A DNA stretch of 64,000 nt from Lysobacterales bacterium PRO7 (GTDB taxonomy: Bacteria; Pseudomonadota; Gammaproteobacteria; Xanthomonadales; Rhodanobacteraceae), in the NCBI GenBank assembly GCA_021404785.1, contig QWHH01000003.1, forward strand, positions 186,001 to 250,000, read 5' to 3'. The translations under genes and the position numbers were made by a program. A model generated the notes under the pieces. The model saw only the letters and a program-made list of their open reading frames with translations, did no database searches and was not told the origin of the DNA. Below are positions 37,591 to 46,042 of this stretch, in pieces. The first letter of the stretch is position 1, and the number at the start of each line of letters is the position of its first letter.

Positions 37591-37609
37591 CCGGGTTAAC
37601 CCCGGTTTT
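37591..37609 (+). terminator. Weak candidate terminator after gyrB
   Basis: A 5-bp GC stem CCGGG/CCCGG with a TTAAC loop is followed by TTTT. It lies 48 bp after the gyrB stop and before the promoter region of the TPR gene. The stem is short, so this is only a possibility. Confidence 0.35.
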
Positions 37610-37657
37610 CCCCGGCGTGCGGTAGACTGCGCGAGTCGGACATTGGAGGAGAGGGCC

Positions 37658-38941
37658 ATGCGCAACAATCAAAGACATTTCATCCGCGCCGCGCTGAGCG
37701 TGCTGCTGACAACCGTTATTGCCGTCGCGAGCGTCGCCACGATCGCCAAGGACAAGAAGGAAGAAGCACGCTATCCGGAGGCGACACGCAATGCGCCGAA
37801 GTCGGACCTTTCCAGCCAGGCGGATCAGAAGGCACTGCAAGCAGCAATCGACGCGGTCAATAGCGGCGACGATGCCAAGGCCCAACAGGAAGCGCAGAAG
37901 GTCGCCGATGGCAGCCGCAGCAAGTACGCCAAAGGCATTGCGCTGCAAGTGTTGGCGAACATCAAGTTCAATCAGCAAGACTACAAGGGCGCGATCGACG
38001 ATTACAAAAAGCTGATCGAACTGGATTCGGTCCCGAACGACACGTATTTCGACTCCATGTACAACATGGCCGCCGCTTATGTTGCCGACGCCCAATACCA
38101 GGCGGCATTGGACGAGTTGAAGATCTGGCGCGCGCAGGGCAAGCGCGAGACCGCGGACTCCTACGCCCTCGAAGGCAATGCGGAATACCGCTTGCAGAAG
38201 TACTCGGACGCGATTGCCGCCATGAAAAAGGCGATGTCGCTTACCGACAAGCCGAAGGAATCGTGGAGCAGCATCCTGATGGCAAGTTATGCTGAGAGCG
38301 GGCAGGCCAGCCAAGCCTCCAGCGTCATCGACGAGCAGCTCGCCAAGGATCCGACGAACAAAGCGCTGGCTCACAACGCGCTGGTCATTTACACGCAGGC
38401 CAACCAGAGCGACAAGGCACTGGCGCTGCTCGACCACGAACAGACCAGCGGCATGATCACCACCAACGAAGACTACGTCTCGGCTGCAAAATTTTATGCC
38501 AGCATTGCCCAGAGCGATGCCAAGCCCGAGGTCGCGCTCAAGGGTGCGGCGCTGCTGCAGCAAGGCCTGGACAAGGGCGCGGTCACGGCCAGCATGGAAA
38601 ACTACAAATTGATGGGCGATTGCTACATGATCGGGCAGAAGGAAGATCAGGCCTTGGCCGCCTATGCCAAGGCGTCTCCACTGGCGTCAAATGGCGACAT
38701 TGACTACCTGCGCGCGCAAATCCTGGGTTCTCAAACCGAATGGGCGCAGGCACGCGACGTCTTGCAAAAAGGCATCGCTCGCGGCGTCACCCAGAAGGGC
38801 AAGGCATACCTTCTGCTCGGCAAACTCAATCTTGGCAACAAGGACAAGGCGGCAGCCAAGGCGGCGTTCCAGAAGGCCGCCCAGGAAGCCGATACGCATG
38901 ACGAAGCCCAAGCGCAACTGGCGAAACTGGGCGGCAAATAA
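37658..38941 (+). CDS. Periplasmic tetratricopeptide-repeat protein
   Basis: A 427-residue protein with a signal sequence (AALSVLLTTVIAVASVATIA) followed by repeated helical pairs such as YAKGIALQVLANIKFNQQDYKGAIDDYKKLIEL, YQAALDELKIW, YSDAIAAMKKAM and KDKAAAKAAFQKAAQEA. These are typical TPR or TPR-like repeats. A strong ribosome-binding site (GGAGGAG) precedes ATG 37658. It lies between gyrB and tonB, a place where other Xanthomonadales also carry such a gene. It may assist TonB-dependent uptake or envelope assembly, but that is inference from position only. Confidence 0.85.
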   Translation: MRNNQRHFIRAALSVLLTTVIAVASVATIAKDKKEEARYPEATRNAPKSDLSSQADQKALQAAIDAVNSGDDAKAQQEAQKVADGSRSKYAKGIALQVLANIKFNQQDYKGAIDDYKKLIELDSVPNDTYFDSMYNMAAAYVADAQYQAALDELKIWRAQGKRETADSYALEGNAEYRLQKYSDAIAAMKKAMSLTDKPKESWSSILMASYAESGQASQASSVIDEQLAKDPTNKALAHNALVIYTQANQSDKALALLDHEQTSGMITTNEDYVSAAKFYASIAQSDAKPEVALKGAALLQQGLDKGAVTASMENYKLMGDCYMIGQKEDQALAAYAKASPLASNGDIDYLRAQILGSQTEWAQARDVLQKGIARGVTQKGKAYLLLGKLNLGNKDKAAAKAAFQKAAQEADTHDEAQAQLAKLGGK

Positions 38942-39013
38942 TCCCGGTTCGATTAGAGTATCTATACAAAACCAAGGCGCTGGTGTAATTTAATCCGCTC
39001 CCATTCAACCAAA

Positions 39014-39052
39014 CGCCCGCACGAGTACTGCCACAATGGCAGCGTGCGGGCG
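39014..39052 (+). promoter_or_regulatory. Large stem-loop in the leader upstream of tonB
   Basis: CGCCCGCAC (39014-39022) pairs perfectly with GTGCGGGCG (39044-39052). An inner stem CTGCCA/TGGCAG (39028-39042) is stacked inside it. There is no T run after it, so it is not a classical terminator for the TPR gene. It ends 26 bp before the tonB ATG and may affect tonB translation or mRNA stability. Confidence 0.55.
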
Positions 39053-39078
39053 GTGACTGACAAAGACTGGTTCACACG

Positions 39079-39732
39079 ATGGCGTTCGACTCTTACCAAG
39101 AAACCGAACCGTTCAACTGGAAGCGCACCATCGGCCTTGCGGCGACGTTCGCGCTGCATGCGTTCGCTTTCATGATGCTGTTGGCGCCGGTAACGCCGCC
39201 ACAGGCCAAGGACAAGACCAAAGACAATGTCGTGACGGTGGAGTTCATTCCGCCGCCGCCGCCACCACCACCGCCACCGCCGCCGCCACCGGAACCGCCG
39301 AAGAAGCCGCCGCCGAAGATCGTCGAGCACATCAAGCCGCCTCCGGTTGCACCGCCGCCGCCGCCAGCGCCGGTGGAAGCACCGCCGACACCGATGTCGA
39401 TCCCGACGCCGCCAGCGCCGCCGGCACCACCGCCGCCGCCGCAGGATATCGCGCCGAGCGAAAACATCAGTTACCGCAGGATGCGTCCGCCGCGCTATCC
39501 GCCGATCGCGATCCGCGAGCACCATTCAGGGAAGGTGGTCCTCAAGGTTCTGATCGGGCTGGATGGATCGCCCAAGGAAATCTCGGTCGAAAAATCCAGT
39601 GGCTATCGTGAGCTGGATCAGGCCGCGATTGCCGCGGCCAAGACCTGGATGTTCAATCCCGGCACGCGCAATGGCAAGCCATATGAAGGGTATGCGTTGG
39701 TTCCGATCGATTTCAATTTGAACGAGCTTTGA
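39079..39732 (+). CDS. tonB: Energy transducer TonB
   Basis: A 217-residue protein. A short cytoplasmic part leads to the membrane anchor TIGLAATFALHAFAFMMLLAP, which keeps the conserved His. The long Pro-rich periplasmic spacer (about 55-130) includes 14 consecutive prolines and KKPPPK. The C-terminal TonB domain has PPRYPPIAIREHHSGKVVLKVLIGLDG and AAIAAAKTWMFNPGTRNGKP. It transmits proton-motive energy from ExbB/ExbD to outer-membrane receptors for iron complexes and other ligands. It is followed by exbB, exbD, exbD, as in Xanthomonas. Confidence 0.96.
   Translation: MAFDSYQETEPFNWKRTIGLAATFALHAFAFMMLLAPVTPPQAKDKTKDNVVTVEFIPPPPPPPPPPPPPPEPPKKPPPKIVEHIKPPPVAPPPPPAPVEAPPTPMSIPTPPAPPAPPPPPQDIAPSENISYRRMRPPRYPPIAIREHHSGKVVLKVLIGLDGSPKEISVEKSSGYRELDQAAIAAAKTWMFNPGTRNGKPYEGYALVPIDFNLNEL
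39250..39291 (+). repeat. Proline-codon (CCG/CCA) repeat in tonB
   Basis: Fourteen successive CCN codons (ten CCG, four CCA) encode an uninterrupted polyproline run in the TonB spacer. A tract like this stalls ribosomes without EF-P and can vary in length by slippage in units of three without breaking the frame. Confidence 0.85.
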
Positions 39733-39798
39733 TTGGCGGCGGCTAGCATCCGTCCGCAACTGGTGACACCATAGGCCTCTCACTTCAAGGGTAGAGTT

Positions 39799-40641
39799 AT
39801 GTTACAAGACGCAGGTTCGACTCAATCCGCGCCGCCGGCTGACGCCGCCGCCGCGGTTACGGCAGCACCCGCCGGCGCTCCCGTCGCCGGTCACGGCGAT
39901 GCCGCGGCTCTCACCCACATGGGTTTTGCCGATCTGGTTCACCATTTCGACTGGCTGAGCTGGATCACGCTGATCGTGCTGGTTGTGATGTCGATCGGTA
40001 CATGGCTATTCATCGTGATCAATGGTTGGCGCGTCCTCGCCATCCGTTCACGCGCCGAACGCGTTCGCCATGTGTTCTGGGAGACCTCGTCCGCGCAGGA
40101 AGCCGTGCGCGTGATGGAAGACCAGCCCAAGTGGGAACCGTTTTCGAAGATTGCACTCGAATGCGCTTCGGCAGCAGCCCACCACCAGCGCCATGAAGGC
40201 AGCCGCATGGTCGAAGCCCTGAACCGGTCCGAGTTCATCGACCGCGCATTGCGCCAGGGCGTGGCCCGCGAAAGCGCGCGCCTGGAAGGCGGCCTGACCT
40301 GGCTCGCCACCAGCGGTTCCACCGCCCCGTTCGTCGGACTGCTCGGTACCGTGTGGGGCATCTACCACGCCCTGATCAACATCGGTGCGTCCGGCAACGC
40401 CGGTATCGAAACCGTGGCCGGACCGGTGGGCGAGGCGCTGATCATGACCGCCATTGGTCTGGGCGTCGCCATTCCCGCGGTACTCGCCTACAACATCTTC
40501 GTCCGCGCCAACCGCGTGACCAACGCCCAGTTCGACGAATTCGCGCATGACCTGCACGACTTCTTCGCCACCGGCGCGCGCGTGGAAGGCGGCGCTGCAC
40601 CGACCATGGGCAAGGCTGCCGCGGCCGCGCCGAGGAAGTAA
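39799..40641 (+). CDS. exbB: ExbB/TolQ-type proton channel subunit
   Basis: A 280-residue protein. An Ala/Pro-rich N-terminus is followed by three membrane helices: WITLIVLVVMSIGTWLFIVI, the GSTAPFVGLLGTVWGIYHAL segment with the conserved Gly-Thr-Val-Trp-Gly, and EALIMTAIGLGVAIPAVLAYNIF. The cytoplasmic loop lies between helices one and two. ExbB forms the pentameric channel around ExbD that energises TonB. ATG 39799 follows a weak ribosome-binding site 66 bp after tonB. The exbD gene follows 3 bp later. Confidence 0.95.
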   Translation: MLQDAGSTQSAPPADAAAAVTAAPAGAPVAGHGDAAALTHMGFADLVHHFDWLSWITLIVLVVMSIGTWLFIVINGWRVLAIRSRAERVRHVFWETSSAQEAVRVMEDQPKWEPFSKIALECASAAAHHQRHEGSRMVEALNRSEFIDRALRQGVARESARLEGGLTWLATSGSTAPFVGLLGTVWGIYHALINIGASGNAGIETVAGPVGEALIMTAIGLGVAIPAVLAYNIFVRANRVTNAQFDEFAHDLHDFFATGARVEGGAAPTMGKAAAAAPRK

Positions 40642-40644
40642 GCC

Positions 40645-41073
40645 ATGGCGATGAGTGTGGGCGGCAATGAAGGCGGCGTGATGGCGGAAATCAACGTCAC
40701 GCCGCTGGTCGACGTGATGTTGGTGCTGCTGATCATCTTCATGATCACGGCGCCCTTGGCTTCGCACAAGATCAAGGTCGAATTGCCGATCGCGAGCTTG
40801 GATCATCCGCCCGACGAAGGCCAGAACCACCCGATCACGCTGGCCGTCAAGGACACCGGTGATCTGTACTGGGATGACGAGCCGGTTACTGAAGCGAGCA
40901 TGCAGGCAAAGTTGCGCGTGGCCGCACAGCGCCAACCGCAACCGGAACTGCAGATCCGTGCCGACAAGGACACCGAGTATTCGCTCATCTCCACGGTGAT
41001 GGGCGACGCGAAGGCCGCCGGCATGGTCAAGCTCGGCTTCATCACCCAGGCGCACAGCGCCACAACGCAATGA
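40645..41073 (+). CDS. exbD1: ExbD-type proton channel subunit (first copy)
   Basis: A 142-residue protein with a short cytoplasmic start (AEINVTPLVDVMLVLLIIFMIT). It carries the essential membrane Asp in LVDVMLVLL, a single transmembrane helix and a periplasmic domain ending near AKAAGMVKLGFITQ. It works with ExbB to couple proton flow to TonB. Start ATG 40645 lies 3 bp after exbB. In X. campestris the equivalent first copy is needed for ferric iron import. Confidence 0.94.
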   Translation: MAMSVGGNEGGVMAEINVTPLVDVMLVLLIIFMITAPLASHKIKVELPIASLDHPPDEGQNHPITLAVKDTGDLYWDDEPVTEASMQAKLRVAAQRQPQPELQIRADKDTEYSLISTVMGDAKAAGMVKLGFITQAHSATTQ

Positions 41074-41123
41074 CACGCCGCCGCCCGCGGGCGGCACGCG
41101 CTTTCGCATCGAGGTAACGCGAC

Positions 41124-41549
41124 ATGGCATTTTCCTCCAACAGCAGCAGCGGCGCGATGGCCGACATCAACGTGACGCCGCTCGTCGACGTCATGCTGGT
41201 GCTGTTGATCATCTTCATGATCACCATGCCGCTGCTGTCGAACAAGATCCAGATCGACCTGCCGCAGCCGTCACCGCCGCCAGCGGTGCCGCCGCCTCCG
41301 CCGCCGGAACCGATCCGTTTGGTCGTGCAGTCCAATGGACAGCTGTTCTGGAATGACGAGCCGATCAGCGAGGACGCCTTGCGTGCACAGTTGCGCGTGA
41401 CCGCGCAGAAGGATCCGCAGCCCGAGCTCGACATCAAGCCGGATCGCACCACGAAGTATCAGCTCGTGGCCCAGGTCATGGCGGATGCCAAGAACGCCGG
41501 CATGATCAAGATCGGATTTGTGTCGCCGGCCGCTGCCGGCGATCAATAG
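41124..41549 (+). CDS. exbD2: ExbD-type proton channel subunit (second copy)
   Basis: A 141-residue paralogue of the preceding gene with ADINVTPLVDVMLVLLIIFMIT, the same membrane Asp, and a Pro-rich hinge (PSPPPAVPPPPPPEP) not found in the first copy. The periplasmic domain ends AKNAGMIKIGFV. In X. campestris the second exbD is dispensable for iron uptake but contributes to other TonB-linked traits, so the two copies probably serve different receptors here too. It is followed by a stem-loop and the convergent pdxJ gene. Confidence 0.93.
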   Translation: MAFSSNSSSGAMADINVTPLVDVMLVLLIIFMITMPLLSNKIQIDLPQPSPPPAVPPPPPPEPIRLVVQSNGQLFWNDEPISEDALRAQLRVTAQKDPQPELDIKPDRTTKYQLVAQVMADAKNAGMIKIGFVSPAAAGDQ

Positions 41550-41573
41550 ATTGGCACAGAAGTTTGCGTCGCG

Positions 41574-41600
41574 ACGCCGCGGAAACGCGGCGTTTGCGTT
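41574..41600 (+). terminator. Candidate terminator after exbD2
   Basis: An 8-bp perfect stem ACGCCGCG/CGCGGCGT with a GAAA tetraloop (41574-41593) is followed by TTGCGTTT. The U-rich part is interrupted, so efficiency is uncertain, but the position between convergent exbD2 and pdxJ fits a terminator. Confidence 0.6.
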
Positions 41601-42347
41601 TCAGCGACCGAGAATTTCCAGATAGGCGCGCACGGTCAGCGCGAGTCCTGTGTACAACGCCTCACTGATCAGGGCATGCCCAATCGAGACTTCCGCCAGA
41701 TACGGAATTGCCGCCTTGAGCGCGGGCAGGTTCGCCTGATCAAGATCATGACCTGCGTTCACACCAAGGCCGGCAGCGCGCGCCGCGTCGGCGGAAACGA
41801 CACAGGCATCGAGCTCACGGGAGAAGTCGCCGCGTTCGAACGCGGCTGCATACGGGCCTGTATACAATTCCACGCGGTCCGCGCCAAGCTCGGCGGCGCG
41901 CGCGATTCCGGCTGCGCCGGCATCCATGAACAGGCTCACGCGGGTGCCGAACGATTTCAATTGTGCGATCAGAGGGCGCAGGCGCGGTGAATCAGCAGTG
42001 AGGTCGAAGCCGTGATCCGACGTGATCTGGCCATCGCCGTCCGGCACCAGTGTGCACTGTGCCGGGAGTACTTCACGTACCAGCACAAGCAGGCCGGGAT
42101 AGCCTTCACGAGGCGGTGCGAATGCATTGCCTTCGATGTTGAATTCGATACCGTTCGTGCACAGTGGCGATAATGCGTGCACATCTTCCGGTCGGATATG
42201 GCGACGGTCGGGGCGCGGATGCACGGTGATGCCCTGGCAGCCCGCCGTGATGCAGGTGCGTGCAGCACGAATCACGTCAGGTGCTTTGCCGCCACGCGAG
42301 TTGCGCAGTACGGCGATCTTGTTGACATTGACGCTCAGCGCGGTCAT
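41601..42347 (-). CDS. pdxJ: Pyridoxine 5'-phosphate synthase
   Basis: A 248-residue TIM-barrel enzyme with [70 protein letters not shown] and [12 protein letters not shown]. These are the conserved segments of PdxJ. It condenses 3-amino-2-oxopropyl phosphate with deoxyxylulose 5-phosphate to form pyridoxine 5'-phosphate. ATG 42347 was chosen by family alignment. It lies at the end of a minus-strand run, 32 bp after the hydrolase-like gene. pdxJ also adjoins exbD2 in Xanthomonas. Confidence 0.96.
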   Translation of the reverse strand: MTALSVNVNKIAVLRNSRGGKAPDVIRAARTCITAGCQGITVHPRPDRRHIRPEDVHALSPLCTNGIEFNIEGNAFAPPREGYPGLLVLVREVLPAQCTLVPDGDGQITSDHGFDLTADSPRLRPLIAQLKSFGTRVSLFMDAGAAGIARAAELGADRVELYTGPYAAAFERGDFSRELDACVVSADAARAAGLGVNAGHDLDQANLPALKAAIPYLAEVSIGHALISEALYTGLALTVRAYLEILGR

Positions 42348-42379
42348 GCGCGCAGGATACGCAAGCCGATTGCGGCGCG

Positions 42380-44095
42380 CTAGCGCAGTATCGGTGTGGC
42401 CCACACAACGCGATGTGCCTCACGTTCGGCGCCGGCAAGCACGAGCTTCATACCCGTCACTGCACGTGTTTCGTTGCGCAGGAAATGGACTTCGCAGGCG
42501 CCATCGGCATCGGCAAAACGGTCCGGCGCAAACGCGGTCAGCGTCAGAGTTTCGGAACCGGTAGCCTGAATGATCAGCGCGTTCTGCTTTTGCGTGACTC
42601 GCAAAAGCGTTTCGGCATCCAGCTGATAATCGCCGACGACCTCGCGCAATGTGTCGGCAGGTGGTGCCAGCGATCCACGAGCCAGTTGCGGAGCGCGCTC
42701 ACTCAGGCGTTGTGCGAGTTCGTTCGCGCCAGCATGGCCGAGCAGAACCGACGTGACGACGGTTCCGGTGCGCTGAAACGAAAGCACGAAGGCATCGCCG
42801 GGAGCGGCGAACACGTCATGTCCGACTTTGCGCAACGCGACCGGAAACCGCCCGGGAAACTGCGCGCTCATGGCGCCAGATCCGGCGCGAACCGTGAAGG
42901 CCCTGCCACCGGAGAGGCGATACAAGCCCGAATAGGCCGTGAAATCGCCGGATTCAGGCGGTGGCGGTGGTGGCGGCAGTGGCGGTGGCACGCGACCTTC
43001 CAGCCAAGCGATGCCGGTGGCGCTCAAATCGGCATCGGTATTGCCGAGCAGTACCAGCGCCTGCTGCTGATCAGTGCGAAATCCGAGGAACGCCGAAAAC
43101 CCGGCGGTGCGGCTGGCACGCCAGACCAAGGGCCATTGCTGGTCGCCATCAGTCACCTGCACGGTGTTCCAGCCCAGGCCCACGCTTTGCGGCGAATCCG
43201 CCAGCGGTTGGCGTGACAACAACAGTGCCGCGCGCAGCGGCGATTGTTGAGGTGTCAGATTCTCCTGCACGAAGCGCAGCAGGTCTGGAAGCGTCGAACG
43301 CAGGCCCGCCGCCCCGGCCAGCGCGCCGAAATGCCAATGCGAAACCGGCTGGCCATGACCATGGCCTTGCAGCAGACCTGCACCATCTCCCACGCCTGTG
43401 TTCGACATGCCGAGCGGATCGAGGATTCGCGACACCAGCACGACGGCGAAACGTTGCCCGTATGCACGGCCAAGCATGTCACCGAGCAGTCCGGCGTCGA
43501 GCACGGAATAGCCCGTCGCCAAATTCGGCGCGAGCTTCAAGTTGGCCAGAAAAGTCAGCAGCGCGGACTGGTCGAATCCGGCATAGGTATCGTCAGCGTC
43601 TGTGGGAAACAGATTCGGCGGAGCGGAAGGCAGACCCGAGCGACGTGTGGCAAGTTGGCGCACATTGATTGCGCCGACAGCCGGATCGGCGAATGGAAAA
43701 TCCTTGGGAAGAAGGTCGCGCAAGGTCGTGTCCATGCGAACCTTGCCGTCGATCGCGGCCTGGGCAAGCAGCAGCCCGGTGAAGATCTCGCTGATCGCGC
43801 CGATTTCGAAAGTCGATTGTGCGTCCGGCTTCTGCGCGCCGCCGAAATACCAGGTCTGCTGCTGGTCGGGACCGGTCTGGGTGCCGTCGATCCAGCCCAC
43901 CGCGAGTTCGCGATACAGGCCGCTGTCGACACCTTGCTGCAGACGCGCAAGATAGGTGTCAGGCGCTACCGGTTGCGCGCAAACCCACGCCGGAACGAGC
44001 GCAAACAGCAAGAGCAGAGAAGTCTTGATCGGATCACCGCCACTATGCCACCAGCGCGGAAGGATAGCCGAAGCAGTGATGAAGGATGTGGCCAC
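42380..44095 (-). CDS. Beta-lactamase-fold protein with lost SxxK motif (probable pseudoenzyme)
   Basis: About 571 residues from the GTG at 44095, with a signal peptide ([16 protein letters not shown]). The first domain (about 45-370) matches class C beta-lactamase/serine hydrolase proteins: [46 protein letters not shown] and [24 protein letters not shown]. Where the family has Ser-x-x-Lys the sequence is Ala100-Ile-Ser-Glu103, and Tyr-x-Asn is Tyr-Ser-Val. The nucleophile and base are therefore missing. A polyproline linker ([12 protein letters not shown]) leads to a C-terminal beta-rich domain of about 190 residues. The start codon is uncertain. It is last in the sigma/anti-sigma/PDZ gene run. 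Confidence 0.8.
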   Translation of the reverse strand: MATSFITASAILPRWWHSGGDPIKTSLLLLFALVPAWVCAQPVAPDTYLARLQQGVDSGLYRELAVGWIDGTQTGPDQQQTWYFGGAQKPDAQSTFEIGAISEIFTGLLLAQAAIDGKVRMDTTLRDLLPKDFPFADPAVGAINVRQLATRRSGLPSAPPNLFPTDADDTYAGFDQSALLTFLANLKLAPNLATGYSVLDAGLLGDMLGRAYGQRFAVVLVSRILDPLGMSNTGVGDGAGLLQGHGHGQPVSHWHFGALAGAAGLRSTLPDLLRFVQENLTPQQSPLRAALLLSRQPLADSPQSVGLGWNTVQVTDGDQQWPLVWRASRTAGFSAFLGFRTDQQQALVLLGNTDADLSATGIAWLEGRVPPPLPPPPPPPESGDFTAYSGLYRLSGGRAFTVRAGSGAMSAQFPGRFPVALRKVGHDVFAAPGDAFVLSFQRTGTVVTSVLLGHAGANELAQRLSERAPQLARGSLAPPADTLREVVGDYQLDAETLLRVTQKQNALIIQATGSETLTLTAFAPDRFADADGACEVHFLRNETRAVTGMKLVLAGAEREAHRVVWATPILR

Positions 44096-44161
44096 ATCCG
44101 TGTGGCCGCTGCCCGTGGGGGTATGCGGATTTCGACTGCAACGGGGCCGCCAAGTTCCCGA

Positions 44162-44956
44162 TTACCGGCAATTTTCCGGAATCTCGCGCCACACAACCGG
44201 ATCCCAATAGCCGCCATCGGCGAAATCGGCCGCCTTTTCGGTATTGAGTCGGGCAGCCAGCAAGGCGGTCGTGTTGGCCTTGACGGTCACGGTCAGCGTC
44301 TTGCTGGTGTCGCGACGGCTGCGCAAGCTGGCGATCGGGCCAACACCCATTTCCCGCGTCGGGATGTCTTCGGCAACGAGCAGCTTGTGCGTACCGGCAG
44401 TGACGCGAAACGATGGCGTGCCGGTCGGTCCGGGAGTGGAACCATCGAGCAACAGGATCCTGGCCCGATACAGATGCTGACCGCGCGGAGCGACATCAAA
44501 GGTGCTGATGCGGCCGCAGCCACCCGCGCCTGGCGGGTCGGAAGCGGTGTTGCTGGAAGAAGCGATTGTCGTGGAGGAGGATGCCGCGTCTGCAAGCACT
44601 GGCGCATTCAGAGTCAGGGTAGCGCCGCCACGCAAAACGCGCAGGCGCAAGGGCGTGGAGGCAGGCAAGCCTGCGATCGTTGCATTGAGTGTCGCGGCGG
44701 CGAGCGCGCGGCCGTTTGCGTCGGCGCCAAGATTCGCCAAGGCGACACCGTTGACATCGACGAGCACGTCGCCCGGGCGCAGGCCGATCTGGTCGGCAAC
44801 GCTGCCCGGCGTGGCACCGAGTACGCGCAAACCGTCATGAGCGGCTTGCGCATCGGTCGAATCGACGAGCATGCCCAGTGCGGCAGACGGTGAAGCCGCC
44901 CATGCACCTGCCGAGCCAAGCAGCAGCAGACAAGCGCAAAGCGTTCGGACTTTCAT
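44162..44956 (-). CDS. Exported PDZ-domain protein
   Basis: A 264-residue protein with a signal peptide (TLCACLLLLGSAGAWA). One PDZ domain spans about 28-115: GLRVLGATPGSVADQIGLRPGDVLVDVNGVALANLG, ending LRVLRGGATLTL. A Ser/Thr-rich linker and a beta-rich domain (about 145-264) with RARILLLDGSTPGPTGTPSFRVTAGTHKLLVAEDI follow. No protease domain is attached. It sits between the anti-sigma gene and the inactive hydrolase gene, so it may present or sense envelope proteins for the sigma factor system. That role is inferred from position. Confidence 0.78.
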   Translation of the reverse strand: MKVRTLCACLLLLGSAGAWAASPSAALGMLVDSTDAQAAHDGLRVLGATPGSVADQIGLRPGDVLVDVNGVALANLGADANGRALAAATLNATIAGLPASTPLRLRVLRGGATLTLNAPVLADAASSSTTIASSSNTASDPPGAGGCGRISTFDVAPRGQHLYRARILLLDGSTPGPTGTPSFRVTAGTHKLLVAEDIPTREMGVGPIASLRSRRDTSKTLTVTVKANTTALLAARLNTEKAADFADGGYWDPVVWREIPENCR

Positions 44957-44965
44957 GGCGATACC

Positions 44966-45433
44966 TCAGATTCGAACAGGAACCGGCTGCTGCCGACGCA
45001 CCGACAACAGCGCATCGAGCAACTCGCTGCGCCGTTGCCACAATGGCTCGATGTCGTGACGCGCCGCACCGTGGTCGTAGGCGGCTTGCAGGCTGCTATC
45101 CAGATTTGCAATTTCGGATTCAGCCAGGCGTGCCAATGGCGCGCTGGTCGCCGGCAACGGCAGGGCATCCAGTTGCAACTCGAGTGCCTGCGCGCGCGCC
45201 TGCCAATCGGTCACGGGTATCGCCGCGTGCCGCCAGGCAGAGGCCGAAACCAGCACGGCAAAGGCGAAGGCGAGCGCGGCTCCGCCAGCCGCCATACGCC
45301 GCCAGAGACGCCTGCGGCGGCGCGACACATGTGCCGCCGCGATGCGCGGCCACAGGTCCGGCGGCAACGGTTCAACGGCACGCGCGGGCAAGCCGGCGGC
45401 GAGATCGTGGAAGCACAATTCATGCTCGTTCAT
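44966..45433 (-). CDS. Probable anti-sigma factor (single-pass membrane protein)
   Basis: A 155-residue protein. A cytoplasmic N-terminal part of about 45 residues, including an Arg cluster (SRRRRRLWRR), leads to one hydrophobic helix (GGAALAFAFAVLVSASAW). The periplasmic part is helical (LQLDALPLPATSAPLARLAESEIANLDSSLQAAYD). No zinc-binding HxxxCxxC motif is present. The function is deduced from the 4-nt overlap (ATGA) with the ECF sigma gene immediately upstream, from its size and its topology. Sequence alone does not prove it. Confidence 0.68.
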   Translation of the reverse strand: MNEHELCFHDLAAGLPARAVEPLPPDLWPRIAAAHVSRRRRRLWRRMAAGGAALAFAFAVLVSASAWRHAAIPVTDWQARAQALELQLDALPLPATSAPLARLAESEIANLDSSLQAAYDHGAARHDIEPLWQRRSELLDALLSVRRQQPVPVRI

Positions 45434-46002
45434 AAGGCAACCTTTGATGCGTGTACTGTGGACGCGGCGAGTGCCTGCAGCCGCTTGAGTGCACGCGCGA
45501 GGATGGATTTGGAATAACTCTCGCTCTGTCCGAACAAGACGCCGAGTTCAGCATGCGTATAACCTTCCAGTTCGTGCAGCACCACGATCGCGCGCGCGCG
45601 TGGCGGCAGCCGCGCGAGCAGGGAATCGGCGTCGACCACGCTCGAACTGTCGGAATCCATGCCGACGGCGTGCTCAAGCAACGCATCGGTGTCGCTGCTG
45701 GCCAGATGACGCTGCCGGCGCAACCAGTCGATCGCGGTATTCGTGGTCAGGCGCTTGAACCACGCACCAAAGGGCGCTTCGCCCCGATAACTGCCGATTG
45801 TGTCCATCATTTTCAGGAAAGCCTCATGCACCAGGTCTTCGGCCGGCTGGCGTTGCCCGGTCAGACGCAATGCGAGCAGGAAGCAGGCGCGGGCGTAGCG
45901 TTGGTACAGCTGCGCAAATGCCGCCATGTCACCGCGCTGCGCGCGTGCCAATGTCATCGCATCGATGTCTTGGGCGAATCCCGTGGCCGGTTTGTCGTTC
46001 AC
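45430..46002 (-). CDS. ECF-type RNA polymerase sigma factor
   Basis: A 190-residue sigma-70 family factor. Region 2 contains FAQLYQRYARACFLLALRLTGQRQPAEDLVHEAFLKMM and GEAPFGAWFKRLTTNTAIDWLRRQR. Region 4 contains LPPRARAIVVLHELEGYTHAELGVLFGQSESYSKSILARALKRL. Regions 1 and 3 are lacking, as in ECF factors. It probably responds to an envelope signal relayed by the overlapping anti-sigma gene. GTG 46002 is used; an ATG at 45957 is an alternative. It lies 40 bp after the hypothetical gene on the same strand. Confidence 0.9.
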   Translation of the reverse strand: MNDKPATGFAQDIDAMTLARAQRGDMAAFAQLYQRYARACFLLALRLTGQRQPAEDLVHEAFLKMMDTIGSYRGEAPFGAWFKRLTTNTAIDWLRRQRHLASSDTDALLEHAVGMDSDSSSVVDADSLLARLPPRARAIVVLHELEGYTHAELGVLFGQSESYSKSILARALKRLQALAASTVHASKVAL

Positions 46003-46042
46003 TGCAGCCAAGACGCAACGCGAATGAGAAACGTCGCAGCCG

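Noticed and set aside
42380-44095. Active class C beta-lactamase or resistance gene
   Set aside because: The serine and lysine of SxxK are replaced (AISE) and Tyr-x-Asn is incomplete.
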